From Chloroflexus sp. Y-396-1 (GTDB lineage: Bacteria > Chloroflexota > Chloroflexia > Chloroflexales > Chloroflexaceae), in contig NZ_KI911784.1 of assembly GCF_000516515.1 (NCBI RefSeq), positions 4,750,633 to 4,814,632 on the forward strand: a DNA stretch of 64,000 nt. The letters are read 5' to 3'. This document shows, in pieces, positions 9,395 to 18,752 of the stretch (position 1 is the stretch's first letter; every line of letters begins with the position of its first letter). The position numbers and the translations under genes were made by a program. The notes under the pieces were generated by a model, which saw only the letters and a list, made by a program, of their open reading frames with translations, was not told the origin of the DNA and made no database searches.

Positions 9395-10723
9395 CTACAC
9401 AAATGCCGATATACCGGTAATAGCTCGCCCGACAATCAGCGTATTCATCTCATGGGTACCTTCGTAAGAGTAGAGTGCTTCTGCATCAGCGAAATAGCGA
9501 GCCACTTCATGTTCTAGCAGGATACCGTTACCACCAAGCACAGCACGGGCCAAGGCGACCGTTTCCCGCATCTTTTCACCACAAAAGACTTTCGCCAGCG
9601 AAGCTTGTTCTTGACTGATTTTTCCGTTGCGGGCAGCAATCTGGCTCATACGCAGGCACATCGTCTGCATTGCAGTTACATTTGCCAGCATCTGCACCAG
9701 ACTGTTTTGCACCAGTTGAAAACTACCAATTGGACGGCCAAACTGAATCCGCTGCTGCGCATACGCTAATGCCCGCTCGTAAGCACCCATTGCCACCCCA
9801 GTCATTGCCCAGGCGACAGCAGCACGGGTAATCGCTAATTGACGGGCAACACCACGAAACCCCCCCACGTTAGGTAAGCGGTTGGCTTCAGGTACTCGAC
9901 ATCCATTCAGGCGGATATTGGCGTTCTGTACAGTACGTAAGGCAATTTTGCCCTCTAACCGTTCGACTTCGTAACCAGCCATACCACGCTCGACAATGAA
10001 ACCCTGTACCTGGTTGCTGGAAACATCACGCGCCCAAATAATGTTGACATCGGCAATCGGTGCGTTGCCACTCCATTTCTTAGCGCCATCAAGCACCCAA
10101 AAGCCACGCTCGAAACGAGCAGTCGTTGTTAAACCGGCAGCAGTGGCCGAACCAACGTCGGGCTCGGTTAATGCCCACGATCCAATCAGCTCAAAACGTT
10201 GCAGCGGGGGTAACCAGCGCTGTTTTTGTTCGGGTGAGCCGAAGAGATCGATTGATCCCATGCAAAGACCCCAGTGTACACCAAAAAAGGTGTAGATAGA
10301 GGGATCGACTCTGGCCATTTCCATGCAGGCCACACCGGTTAGTACCGGACCAAGCGCATCAATCGTATACGGACGTGAACCGACAGTCTCGGCAATGAGA
10401 CGGGCAAAATCTGGTACGATTTCGTGAGGAAATTCACCCCGTTCCCAATAGTTGTTTGCCAATGGACGGATTCGCTCTTCCATGTATGTGCGAATCTTTT
10501 GCTGAATAGCCCGCTCTTCAGGAGAAAGTTCGGCCAGAATCTCGTAGAAATCACTGTTAATCGGTGGTACGCGCTTGGGTCGCCGTTTGGTTGTGATACT
10601 TTTCCACAACAGGCCAATCTCTTGTGGCGTGACACTACGTAAGGCACGAATGGTATCAAACAAGGGGACATTTACGTGATGAAACAGGCGCGTGAGGCTT
10701 GCGGGAAGAGTTACAAGCGCCAT
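9395..10723 (-). CDS. Acyl-CoA dehydrogenase (glutaryl-CoA dehydrogenase-like)
   Basis: 442 residues, with an N-terminal extension of ~50 residues before the usual FAD acyl-CoA dehydrogenase fold. The N-terminal helical domain ends around GSWALTEPDVGSATAAG (FAD-contacting loop), then the middle beta domain, then the C-terminal helical domain with QRIQFGRPIGSFQLVQ and YEGTHEMNTLIVGRAITG. The last motif, with Glu after Tyr and the GRAITGI ending, is closest to glutaryl-CoA dehydrogenase and plant short-chain acyl-CoA oxidase (ACX4) types. It catalyses flavin-dependent alpha,beta-desaturation of an acyl-CoA; the exact substrate is not deducible. AGGAGG precedes the ATG by 5 bases. It is monocistronic. 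Confidence 0.9.
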   Translation of the reverse strand: MALVTLPASLTRLFHHVNVPLFDTIRALRSVTPQEIGLLWKSITTKRRPKRVPPINSDFYEILAELSPEERAIQQKIRTYMEERIRPLANNYWERGEFPHEIVPDFARLIAETVGSRPYTIDALGPVLTGVACMEMARVDPSIYTFFGVHWGLCMGSIDLFGSPEQKQRWLPPLQRFELIGSWALTEPDVGSATAAGLTTTARFERGFWVLDGAKKWSGNAPIADVNIIWARDVSSNQVQGFIVERGMAGYEVERLEGKIALRTVQNANIRLNGCRVPEANRLPNVGGFRGVARQLAITRAAVAWAMTGVAMGAYERALAYAQQRIQFGRPIGSFQLVQNSLVQMLANVTAMQTMCLRMSQIAARNGKISQEQASLAKVFCGEKMRETVALARAVLGGNGILLEHEVARYFADAEALYSYEGTHEMNTLIVGRAITGISAFV

Positions 10724-11103
10724 AATTGCCTCCTATTCGTCGTTGACGTGATAAGCAACCTCATTGTTTTTGGAAATACATCTAATGAACAAAGAGAATG
10801 ACGCGGTGCGTCATTATGAGTGTAACATGGCAACACTATCTATGTCAATGACAATTCTGACATCACAGAGACTTTTCAATGTCTTCATCTTATTTGGCAA
10901 CGGTGGGGTGAGGAGAGCGGGAAGAGAAAAGAAAGGTGAGCAGAGAAGCGGGTTCATCACCGATCCGCTGTGCGTGCGGAGGTACACCTCTCATCATGTC
11001 CGTCACCGCAGCAGTAAGACGGTGAGGGGTATCAGCCACGCAACGCACAACGCGGGCGAGAGACCTGCGATCCCGGGCGATTGCACGGGGCAAGACTCTA
11101 ACT
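10724..11103. other. Intergenic region upstream of acyl-CoA dehydrogenase
   Basis: No gene is supported; a 139-codon plus-strand frame here has no protein-like signature. The purine-rich stretch around 10905-10960 followed by CGGGTTCATCACCGATCC resembles a degenerate dispersed motif seen near 25560-25630, 30190-30280 and 31240-31320. Confidence 0.35.
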
Positions 11104-11889
11104 TTATGGCAGATTCAGGCGCGCCAGCACCCACACAAATCGCTCAGCAGCCCAAAAACCAAGGGTGCGACAACCAAGAATAATATCATCATCGGTTGTT
11201 TCGACGAACAGGTACACCCGCGGCGCTAATCCGAAGCAAATACCGGTCAGGCTACTAATACAGACTTGTAGTGCTGACAACTGGGCTGGTTGCATTGCCC
11301 AACCAATCTCAACCACGTCACGAGTGGCAAAACAGGTTGCTGCGGCAGCCACAACCTGACCGTTCTCCGCTCGAATCCCGGACGCCGGACCATACACTGG
11401 GTGCCATGCCTGCCAGTCTGCCGTTATCGCCCGCAATGGCGTGAGATCGTCAGCAATATTGGCCGGCAAACGCTGTGCAATGACGTGAGCCACGGGACGA
11501 AACGTTTCTGGTTCGGCGACCATCTGATACAGCAATTGAACATTCTCAATCTTTACCAGTCTGTCCACAGATGACAGACTAGCTACCGGTAAGAGCATCC
11601 CAAACGTATGTTGCTGTAACTCCGGTTCAGCCGTGCTCAGTGCGTGCAGCAGAGGAGGAAGTGCACCAGGGAAGTCAACTGTAAAAGCTAGGCGCACGAG
11701 GGGGAGATCACGCCGGATCGAGACTACACCAACGACGGTGTCATTGCTGAATGCGACCAATGTGAACGAATGCGTTCGCAGATAGGTTATTTGCGCCAGA
11801 TTGATGGCGTTACGATACGGCGAACGACGTAAGAATGCCAGTACTGCAGGATAGTTTTCGGTGTCGAGCTGAGAAACTGACAATGGCAT
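11104..11889 (-). CDS. GNAT-fold acetyltransferase-like protein, function unknown
   Basis: 261 residues from the ATG at 11889; an upstream extension in the same frame looks non-coding. The sequence shows an N-terminal region (SQLDTENYPAVLAFLRRSP) and a strand pair ending in VVGVVSIRRDL, then a second half with SGIRAENGQVVAAAATCF and a C-terminal VEIGWAMQPAQ. This arrangement recalls two degenerate GNAT domains, as in some Chloroflexota N-acetyltransferase-like proteins. The acetyl-CoA P-loop consensus (Q/R-x-x-G-x-G/A) is not clear, so the enzyme may be divergent. No membrane segment. It is transcribed alone, divergent from alaS. Confidence 0.5.
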   Translation of the reverse strand: MPLSVSQLDTENYPAVLAFLRRSPYRNAINLAQITYLRTHSFTLVAFSNDTVVGVVSIRRDLPLVRLAFTVDFPGALPPLLHALSTAEPELQQHTFGMLLPVASLSSVDRLVKIENVQLLYQMVAEPETFRPVAHVIAQRLPANIADDLTPLRAITADWQAWHPVYGPASGIRAENGQVVAAAATCFATRDVVEIGWAMQPAQLSALQVCISSLTGICFGLAPRVYLFVETTDDDIILGCRTLGFWAAERFVWVLARLNLP

Positions 11890-12437
11890 ACTGTTCTCTG
11901 AATAAGGTAACCGGTCAGGTAGTTTCTCTACAGTGTTTGTTCTGTGTAACTTATCGCATATCATATCAAATTCTTTATTATCAACGAACACCACTAGTAA
12001 GAGCCTGGAACTCGCTCCAGATGGCGTGCTCCTAAGATGGGAGCAGGTTCCACCGCTACCACTGAAGCGCGCAGACCACTGGCCCGCGTTGTGTAGTACG
12101 CGGTTGGACATTATCGTTTGGCGTATCAGCACCCTACCCTCCACAAGCGAGGGGTGGGGTAGTGAACCCGACTGACAATGTAGTGACATGTATGATTGGT
12201 GAGACAACAGGAGAACCACTGTCGGAACGGGAAGTTGCACGGCCATCCACATACTGCGAATGGTCTGCGAATCGATCCATCTCTCTCTCCCTCCTCCCAC
12301 TGTCGGATAAAGTGAACGCACTGAATCGCCTAATCCGTGCATAGAATGGTTGACGGTCTGCGCTACAATCGTCTACAATAACGCAAGGAAGAACGTTTCT
12401 ACATTAAGGTATCGGCTGTTATCCAGGCCACACTCTT
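11890..12437. other. Intergenic region between GNAT-like gene and alaS
   Basis: No gene. Positions 12114-12147 carry the GGCGTATCAGCACCCTACCCTC repeat shared with 3925-3950, followed by a small palindrome (CCTCCACAAGCGAGGGG). I looked for a T-box leader upstream of alaS (AGGGTGG-ACCGCG) and found none. An alaS promoter probably lies near 12365-12385 (ACAATCGTCTACAATAACG). Confidence 0.4.
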
Positions 12438-15122
12438 ATGCAAAAACTAACTGCTGCTCAAATTCGCGAAACATTTATCTCGTTCTTTGTTCGTCATGGT
12501 CATACCCATGTTCCCAGCTCGTCGCTGGTCGTCGCCGACGATCCGACATTGCTGTTTACCAATTCAGGCATGGTGCAATTTAAAGATGTCTTCCTGGGTC
12601 GCGAGCAGCGGCCCTACCGCCGTGCTGTTACCGCCCAAAAATGCTTGCGGGTAAGTGGGAAGCACAACGATCTTGAAGAGGTAGGACCATCACCACGGCA
12701 CCACACCTTCTTTGAGATGTTAGGAAACTTTTCGTTCGGCGACTATTTCAAAGCTGAGGCGATTGCATTTGCGTGGAAATTATTAACTGAAGAGTTTAAA
12801 CTACCGGTTGAACGCCTCTGGTTTACCGTCTTCGCCGGGGATGATGAAGTACCACCCGACGATGAAGCGGCTGCACTGTGGATTGCTCAAGGTGTCGATC
12901 CGTCGCGTGTCTTGCGTTTTGGTCGCAAAGACAACTTCTGGGTAATGGGAGACACCGGTCCCTGTGGGCCTTGCTCGGAAATTACCATGTACATTGGCGA
13001 TGATCTGAGCCAGATGCGCGCCGAGGGCGTGAATTCCGATGATCCCAATTACGTCGAAATCTGGAATAACGTGTTTATGCAGTATGACCGCGCCACAATG
13101 CAGCCGCTCCCCCGTCCATCGGTTGATACCGGCATGGGACTAGAGCGGATGGCGATGGTGATGCAGGGTGTCCATAGCACGTATGAAACTGATCTGTTTG
13201 TAGCAATTATCAATCAGATTATCAAGACCCGTGGCAGCGATGAGCAGCACTATCAGGCTCACCGTAGCGCATATCGTGCGATTGCCGATCACGCACGAGC
13301 AATTGCCTTTCTGATCGCCGATGGCGTCTTGCCAGGCAATTTGGGCCGAGCGTATGTCTTACGGCGTATTCTCCGTCGGGCTGCATATCAGGGACGAACT
13401 ATCGGCTTCGAGCGACCTTTCCTGGCCGACATCATTACAACTGTCATTGAGCAGATGGGCGATGCCTACCCTGAACTGGTCAAGCGACGTGAATTTATTT
13501 TGAGTGCGGCAGACCAGGAAGAGCGCCAATTTTTACGCACCCTGAGCGGCGGTCTTGCGCGCTTGCACGGTGTCATCGAGCAGGTGCGGTTGCGCGGTGA
13601 GAAGGTTATTCCAGGCAATGATGCCTTTGTGCTGAAAGATACGTATGGGTTCCCCCTCGATCTAACTCAGAAGATCGCCGCTGAACACGGCTTGACCGTT
13701 GATGAAGCGGGCTATGAAGCGGCAATGGCAGAGCAACGGGCACGCTCACGAGCGGCTGCAACCAGTAAACGCAGTGGCGAGGCCGAACTGTGGGCCGAAC
13801 TTGATCTTCCTGCTACACATTTTGCTGGCTATGAGCGGCTGAGCGATCGGGCAACGGTAATTGGGATGCTGGTCGATGGCGAGGCATTACCCACTGTTAG
13901 CGCTGGCCGCCAGGTGCAGATTGTGCTTGATACCACACCCTTTTATGCCGAGAGTGGCGGTCAGGTAGGTGATACTGGCCTGCTTGTTGGGCCGGAAGGC
14001 TCAGTGCAAATCGAAGATACGCGCCGTCCGTTGCCAGGTCTTATTGTTCATTATGGGCGTGTTGTAAGTGGACAGATTCGTGTTGGCGATCAGGTACAAG
14101 CGACGGTCGATATAGTGCGGCGAGCTGATATTCAACGCAACCATACCGCTACGCATATGCTTCAGCGCGCTTTGCGTGACATTCTTGGGGAACATGCTGC
14201 ACAGGCAGGATCACTAGTCGCACCTGACCGGCTACGCTTTGACTTTACCCATACCAAAGCGGTTGATCCCGAAGAATTGCGCGAGGTTGAACGTCGGCTC
14301 AATATATGGGTACGGGCAAATACGACCGTCCGTTGGGAAATCACCGGCTATCAGGAAGCCATAGCACGTGGCGCGATTGCCTTGTTCGGCGAGAAATACG
14401 GTGATACCGTTCGCGTAGTAACCATCGAACGTGGTCAAGCATCTGCTGAGGGCGAGTACGCTTCACGCGATAGCCTGGAATTGTGTGGCGGTACGCACGT
14501 CACTCGCACCGGTGAGATCGGTTTTGTGCGGATCGTTAGCGAAGGAAGCATCGGGAGTGGTATCCGTCGTATTGAAGCACTTACCGGGCGTGGCGCCGAG
14601 CTGTGGGTCGAGCAACAGGCACAGGCACTGCGCGATCTGGCTGCCCGGATCAACGCGCAACCAGCGCAACTGGCTGAACGGATCGAGGCATTGCTGGCCG
14701 AGCATCGCCAGCGCAAGCAGGAACTTGAAGCACTGCGGAGTAAACTGGCTCGTGAGCAGCTCGATGTATTACTGGGTCGCGTACAACACATTGCCGGTGT
14801 ACCATTGCTGGCTGCCGAAGTAGAGGCGGATTCGGTTGATCGGTTACGTGAAATGGGTGAATATCTGCGTGACAAACTCGGTAGCGCAGTGGTCGTGTTG
14901 GGTACCCTGATCAATGGCAAACCGCAACTGCTCACTATCGTAACCCCTGATCTGGTACGCCGTGGGTTGAATGCGGTGCAACTGGTTAAGCCATTGGCTG
15001 CAATGGTAGGTGGCGGTGGTGGCGGTCGACCAGAGATAGCTCAAGCCGGTGGACGCAACCCTGAGCAACTGACCGCAGCTATCGGCGCTGCGGCTGACGT
15101 ATTGGCCGGACAAGCTGGCTAA
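12438..15122 (+). CDS. alaS: Alanyl-tRNA synthetase
   Basis: 894 residues, full length. It charges tRNA-Ala with alanine and edits mischarged Ser/Gly. The class II catalytic domain is at ~1-440 (FTNSGMVQFKDVFLG and RHHTFFEMLGNFSFGDYF are diagnostic). The editing domain carries the zinc signatures HTATHMLQ (~residue 570) and CGGTHV (~residue 680). The C-terminal DHHA1-like domain ends with GGGGGGRPEIAQAGG. The ATG at 12438 fits the conserved MQKLTAAQIRETFISFF start. It heads a probable cluster with the membrane protein at 15216, ruvX and a GNAT gene; alaS near ruvX is a conserved arrangement in several phyla. Confidence 0.98.
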   Translation: MQKLTAAQIRETFISFFVRHGHTHVPSSSLVVADDPTLLFTNSGMVQFKDVFLGREQRPYRRAVTAQKCLRVSGKHNDLEEVGPSPRHHTFFEMLGNFSFGDYFKAEAIAFAWKLLTEEFKLPVERLWFTVFAGDDEVPPDDEAAALWIAQGVDPSRVLRFGRKDNFWVMGDTGPCGPCSEITMYIGDDLSQMRAEGVNSDDPNYVEIWNNVFMQYDRATMQPLPRPSVDTGMGLERMAMVMQGVHSTYETDLFVAIINQIIKTRGSDEQHYQAHRSAYRAIADHARAIAFLIADGVLPGNLGRAYVLRRILRRAAYQGRTIGFERPFLADIITTVIEQMGDAYPELVKRREFILSAADQEERQFLRTLSGGLARLHGVIEQVRLRGEKVIPGNDAFVLKDTYGFPLDLTQKIAAEHGLTVDEAGYEAAMAEQRARSRAAATSKRSGEAELWAELDLPATHFAGYERLSDRATVIGMLVDGEALPTVSAGRQVQIVLDTTPFYAESGGQVGDTGLLVGPEGSVQIEDTRRPLPGLIVHYGRVVSGQIRVGDQVQATVDIVRRADIQRNHTATHMLQRALRDILGEHAAQAGSLVAPDRLRFDFTHTKAVDPEELREVERRLNIWVRANTTVRWEITGYQEAIARGAIALFGEKYGDTVRVVTIERGQASAEGEYASRDSLELCGGTHVTRTGEIGFVRIVSEGSIGSGIRRIEALTGRGAELWVEQQAQALRDLAARINAQPAQLAERIEALLAEHRQRKQELEALRSKLAREQLDVLLGRVQHIAGVPLLAAEVEADSVDRLREMGEYLRDKLGSAVVVLGTLINGKPQLLTIVTPDLVRRGLNAVQLVKPLAAMVGGGGGGRPEIAQAGGRNPEQLTAAIGAAADVLAGQAG

Positions 15123-15215
15123 CGATCGCGATGGTAAGGGATGCGGAGGCAGTGAGCGATCACACTGTCTAGACACGCAACTATAACTCTTGTGAGCGTA
15201 TAATCGGGAGAGGCT

Positions 15216-17273
15216 ATGATCACCGATGAAACGGCGCTGGTTTTTGCGCTACCAGACGACACAGCCGAGTCGTTGATGAAAAGGGTACGCGCTACCCACG
15301 CTGCGAACGTGCAAATTCTGGCCCCTGAAGGCACGGTGGCCCTGCAGCGAGTCGCCGAAACAGATACGTTACGAGATCTGGCACAGGCTGCTGGTATTGG
15401 ACTAACGATTATTAGTTCAGACCCGAAGATTCTCAAGGCCGCCCGCCAGAGCCAGTTAGCGACTATCGAAATAACCGGTGCGCACGTGCAAGCACCTTCG
15501 CCACCGCCTCCGCTATTGCCCGCTGAGGATGTGCCTGCTGAAGATTTAGAGTTTCTGGCTGCGCTCGACGAGTTGACAGCAGGCAGAAGGAATACTGATC
15601 TATTTGCATCATCCACTGCCCCGACGAAAGCTGCTGGGGCAGAGACGCGACCTGTCGCAGCTCCAGAAACGCGCCCCGTGTCGCTGACTTCTGAAGGACC
15701 AGCGGCAGCACCATCTGCGATGGGCGACGACGATCTCGAATTCTTCGATGCACTCGACGATCTGTCCGCAGCGTTTGAGCAGGAGCGTACCGGTACTCCG
15801 CCACCACCGATTCCAGCGACCTCTCGGGCAAGAGAACCATTATCACGGGTACGGCCAGAAGATATTCAGCTTTCTGATGAAGAGATCGCCCACGCTAGCC
15901 AGATCGGTCAACGCAGCAGTGCTGATCGGACCCAACGTACCACCGCTGCCACCCAGCGCGAACCGCGGCGCATGGCGACTCCTACGCCATCATCGGGTCG
16001 TACTGCAACACCATCACCGTCGCGACGCACGATCGCACCACTTGAATCGCGCCTCTTCAGAGTGCTGTTGGGGCTCCTGATAGTGATAGTAGTGTTGGCC
16101 GGTATCTTGCTGGTTGTAACCCAAAGTGTGACCATTGTTGTCCGCTTACCGGTGCAAGCCGAAACGCCTATCGTCGGTTTGGCTATCCCACTAGTGCCGG
16201 TTACTGCGACAACCTCCGGCGCAGTGGCTGCTGAACCCATTGAAACAACAGTTGCCATCAGTATTAGAGGAGAAGTAACCGAAGGTGTCTTGACACCAAT
16301 CAGCAGCGCTGCCGGTACCGTTACCCTCTTGAATCTGAATGCACAACCGATCACCATCCCAGCCGGTAGTGAATTCGTCGCTTTTGGCTCAAACAATCAG
16401 CCGATTCCGTTCATCAGCACAACGGATGTTACCATTCCTGGCGCTACAACGACCCGCAGCGGTAACCAGATTATTACCACCCTTGGCGAGGCATCGGTGC
16501 CAATTGAAGCTCGCTCGCCGGGTAGTGCTTCCAATATTGCAGCCAATACGATACGTGAATTGCGTATTCCTGGTGGCCCGACCATTGATCTCACCAGTGG
16601 CGTACTGACCATCAGGCACGATGCCATCGGCGGCGGCACCGACGAAGAAGTACGAGTGATCAAAGAGAGTGATGTTCGTCGTTACCTGGCCCAGGCGCTT
16701 ACCGACCTCGACCAGGAAGCTCGTCGGCAACTTGATGGCCTAGCAATCGCCCGCAATTTACGCCTGGAACCAACCACCGTCTCGCCAAGCCGGGCTGAAC
16801 TCGAACAATTGGCGGGATTCGAACTCATCGTTGATCCACCGGTTGGCACGTCGTTACCGCGTGATAATCCATTCTTCACTATCACTGTTCAATCACGTTA
16901 TAGTGGTCTGGCAGTTCGCAGTGATACAACATCGTTCCAACGTCAGTTGGCCGATGCGTTTAACGCCCAACTGATTCAGAATGGACAATTGCGACCGGGC
17001 ACCTGTCGGGCAGCTTTTGTACAAGGATGGCATTGGGACGGCGCTACGCTCCGCGTTGATGGTGGTATTGGCCCGGACCCAGCCTGCGACAACGAACTCG
17101 ATCCGGCAACCAGAGCAGCAATCCAAAACGCGGTATTGGGGCGTACCCGTGCTGAAGCTGAAGCAGCACTGCGAGAACTGGTAGCAAACGGGCGATTAGC
17201 CGGATTTGAATTGCCGGATGGAGTTGAGCGATTCCCCGGTTGGAGCTGGCAATTACGGATACGACATGAATGA
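15216..17273 (+). CDS. Membrane-anchored protein with baseplate-J-like extracellular domain
   Basis: 685 residues. Residues 1-~90 form a small soluble domain (MITDETALVFALPDD...) with segments resembling a DNA/RNA helicase- or nuclease-like cytoplasmic fold that I cannot name. Residues ~95-275 are low-complexity, Pro/Ala/Thr-rich, with repeated acidic motifs (DLEFLAALDEL, DLEFFDALDDL). One transmembrane helix lies at ~284-306. The remainder is extracellular and contains TVTLLNLNAQPITIPAG and SPGSASNIAANTI, which resemble the 'baseplate J-like' domain of many Chloroflexota and actinobacterial surface proteins. GGGAGAGG precedes the ATG. It overlaps ruvX by 8 bases, so it is translationally coupled to it. 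Its role is unknown. Confidence 0.65.
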   Translation: MITDETALVFALPDDTAESLMKRVRATHAANVQILAPEGTVALQRVAETDTLRDLAQAAGIGLTIISSDPKILKAARQSQLATIEITGAHVQAPSPPPPLLPAEDVPAEDLEFLAALDELTAGRRNTDLFASSTAPTKAAGAETRPVAAPETRPVSLTSEGPAAAPSAMGDDDLEFFDALDDLSAAFEQERTGTPPPPIPATSRAREPLSRVRPEDIQLSDEEIAHASQIGQRSSADRTQRTTAATQREPRRMATPTPSSGRTATPSPSRRTIAPLESRLFRVLLGLLIVIVVLAGILLVVTQSVTIVVRLPVQAETPIVGLAIPLVPVTATTSGAVAAEPIETTVAISIRGEVTEGVLTPISSAAGTVTLLNLNAQPITIPAGSEFVAFGSNNQPIPFISTTDVTIPGATTTRSGNQIITTLGEASVPIEARSPGSASNIAANTIRELRIPGGPTIDLTSGVLTIRHDAIGGGTDEEVRVIKESDVRRYLAQALTDLDQEARRQLDGLAIARNLRLEPTTVSPSRAELEQLAGFELIVDPPVGTSLPRDNPFFTITVQSRYSGLAVRSDTTSFQRQLADAFNAQLIQNGQLRPGTCRAAFVQGWHWDGATLRVDGGIGPDPACDNELDPATRAAIQNAVLGRTRAEAEAALRELVANGRLAGFELPDGVERFPGWSWQLRIRHE

Positions 17274-17727
17274 ACAAACAATTCTCGCCCTTGATGTCGG
17301 TGAACGGCGAATTGGTGTTGCGATTAGCAGCGTAGAAGCCGGCATTGCTGCACCACTAACGACCATTGCGGCCTATCCCCCCGAACGAGCAATCGCACAG
17401 ATTGCCCGGCTGGTTCACGAACGCAATGTCTGTCGGGTTGTCGTGGGGCTACCTTTGACAATGCGTGGCGAACGTGGCCCACAGGCGGAAGTCGTGCAGC
17501 GATTCGCCGATGCACTGCGCACCTGTTTACCCTGCCCGGTTGAGATGTTTGACGAACGCCTGACCAGTGTTGCTGCCGAGCAGATGCTGCGCAATTTGGG
17601 TCTGAAGCCAACCAAAATCAAAGCTCAGATAGATCAGGTAGCCGCATCAATCATCCTGCAAGATTATCTCGATGCTCAACGCACCAATGCAGATCAGACA
17701 TATGAAGCTCCGCATTCGTCAGATTGA
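17266..17727 (+). CDS. ruvX: Putative pre-16S rRNA nuclease / Holliday junction resolvase-like RuvX (YqgF)
   Basis: 153 residues, normal for YqgF/RuvX. The RNase H-like fold is marked by ILALDVGERRIGVAIS (first catalytic Asp), GLPLTMRGERGPQAE and FDERLTSVAAEQML, and ends with the conserved IDQVAASIILQDYL. YqgF proteins are implicated in 16S rRNA 5' maturation and in resolvase-like DNA activity. The ATG at 17266 overlaps the end of the upstream gene by 8 bases; a longer in-frame start at 17206 lies inside that gene and precedes no conserved sequence. The alaS-ruvX proximity matches other bacteria. Confidence 0.93.
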   Translation: MNEQTILALDVGERRIGVAISSVEAGIAAPLTTIAAYPPERAIAQIARLVHERNVCRVVVGLPLTMRGERGPQAEVVQRFADALRTCLPCPVEMFDERLTSVAAEQMLRNLGLKPTKIKAQIDQVAASIILQDYLDAQRTNADQTYEAPHSSD

Positions 17728-18145
17728 CGCAGCAGAAACTCGTCCCTTGCGCCAGCGTATTCTGCGCCCCCATCAAACCATCGCCGAATTGGTTTATCCT
17801 GGCGATGATCATCCACAGGCGCTGCACCTCGGTGCCTTCGTCGCCGAACAACTAACCGGTATTGCTTCGTTCACTCCCGAACCATGCCCTGATGTACCAG
17901 CCCGTGCAGCGTGGCGGTTACGTGGGATGGGTGTCTTACCGGACGTTCAACGACAGGGATACGGGACAGCACTATTAGATGTTGGAATTAATTATGTAAA
18001 ACAAAATGGCGGTGATCTGGTCTGGTGTCATGGACGCACGAGCGTGCTCCCGTTCTACCTGAGCTACGGTTTCGCAACGCATGGCAATGAGTTTGTTGTC
18101 CCCCACACCGGACCACACTACATGTTGTTGTATTGGATCAGGTGA
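17702..18145 (+). CDS. GNAT family N-acetyltransferase
   Basis: 147 residues from the ATG at 17702, overlapping ruvX by 26 bases. The GNAT motif A is clear: RGMGVLPDVQRQGYGTALL (acetyl-CoA pyrophosphate loop Q-x-x-G-Y-G), followed by FYLSYGF, the usual motif B ending. The small size and the plain fold fit an ElaA- or YitI-like protein. The acyl acceptor is unknown. An alternative start at 17687 would add five residues. It is the last gene of the alaS cluster, tail-to-tail with the DUF507 gene 15 bases away. Confidence 0.85.
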   Translation: MKLRIRQIDAAETRPLRQRILRPHQTIAELVYPGDDHPQALHLGAFVAEQLTGIASFTPEPCPDVPARAAWRLRGMGVLPDVQRQGYGTALLDVGINYVKQNGGDLVWCHGRTSVLPFYLSYGFATHGNEFVVPHTGPHYMLLYWIR

Positions 18146-18160
18146 GAGACAGAGTTCCAA

Positions 18161-18460
18161 TCACAAAATGTAGCCACGCTTGCGGGCTACTTCTTCTTTG
18201 TGTTTGCGGAATAGCACATCACGCTCAACCCCTTTTAGCTCACGACTGTAGGTAGACAGGATGCGTTCAACTTCCGCGTCGATCTCCTCTTCAATCTTGA
18301 GATCGGCTACAATCGCGTCGTAGATCGCTTTGACCCGCAATGCTCGCCCATCACTTGGACGTTGGCCGGGCTGATCACGGTAGACTAACAACCCACGTTC
18401 GGCCAGTTCATCGTGGAGTCGTTCGGCAATTCGACGTACTTTATCTTCGCTCAGCCGCAT
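18161..18460 (-). CDS. DUF507 family protein
   Basis: 99 residues, strongly charged and mostly helical: MRLSEDKVRRIAERLHDEL at the N-terminus and ERDVLFRKHKEEVARKRGY at the C-terminus. This matches DUF507, a small family of unknown function in deltaproteobacteria, Aquificae and Chloroflexota. No signal peptide or membrane segment. GAGGAG stands 4 bases before the ATG. It appears monocistronic; the ABC importer genes lie about 290 bases upstream on the same strand. Confidence 0.8.
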   Translation of the reverse strand: MRLSEDKVRRIAERLHDELAERGLLVYRDQPGQRPSDGRALRVKAIYDAIVADLKIEEEIDAEVERILSTYSRELKGVERDVLFRKHKEEVARKRGYIL

Positions 18461-18752
18461 AGCGCTCCTCTCAGCGGTGCGTATATCTCAACAGGCCAAT
18501 ATGATTCAGATTGCAAGTGTAGCATATCCTCAACATCATGGCTCGAACAAATACAAGTCTGTAGTCATGACGTTTAAGATACCATTATTTAGATCATCCG
18601 AACACGTCATTCCACACCAACCTGGAATATTTCGCATCCTCTTACGGAACCGGTAGAAGAGGTTCCCAGCCATACGCTGGGGTATGCGGTAGTGCCCCTA
18701 ATGTCACAGCAGGGATATGCCCCCTGTGTTCCGGCTGCTGCACCCCCGCTCA

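Noticed and set aside
10764-11183. 139-codon plus-strand frame between acyl-CoA dehydrogenase and the GNAT-like gene
   Set aside because: No ribosome binding site; overlaps repeat-like sequence and the end of a supported gene; residue content is not protein-like.
11890-12437. T-box leader upstream of alaS
   Set aside because: The T-box core AGGGTGG-ACCGCG and a specifier hairpin are absent.
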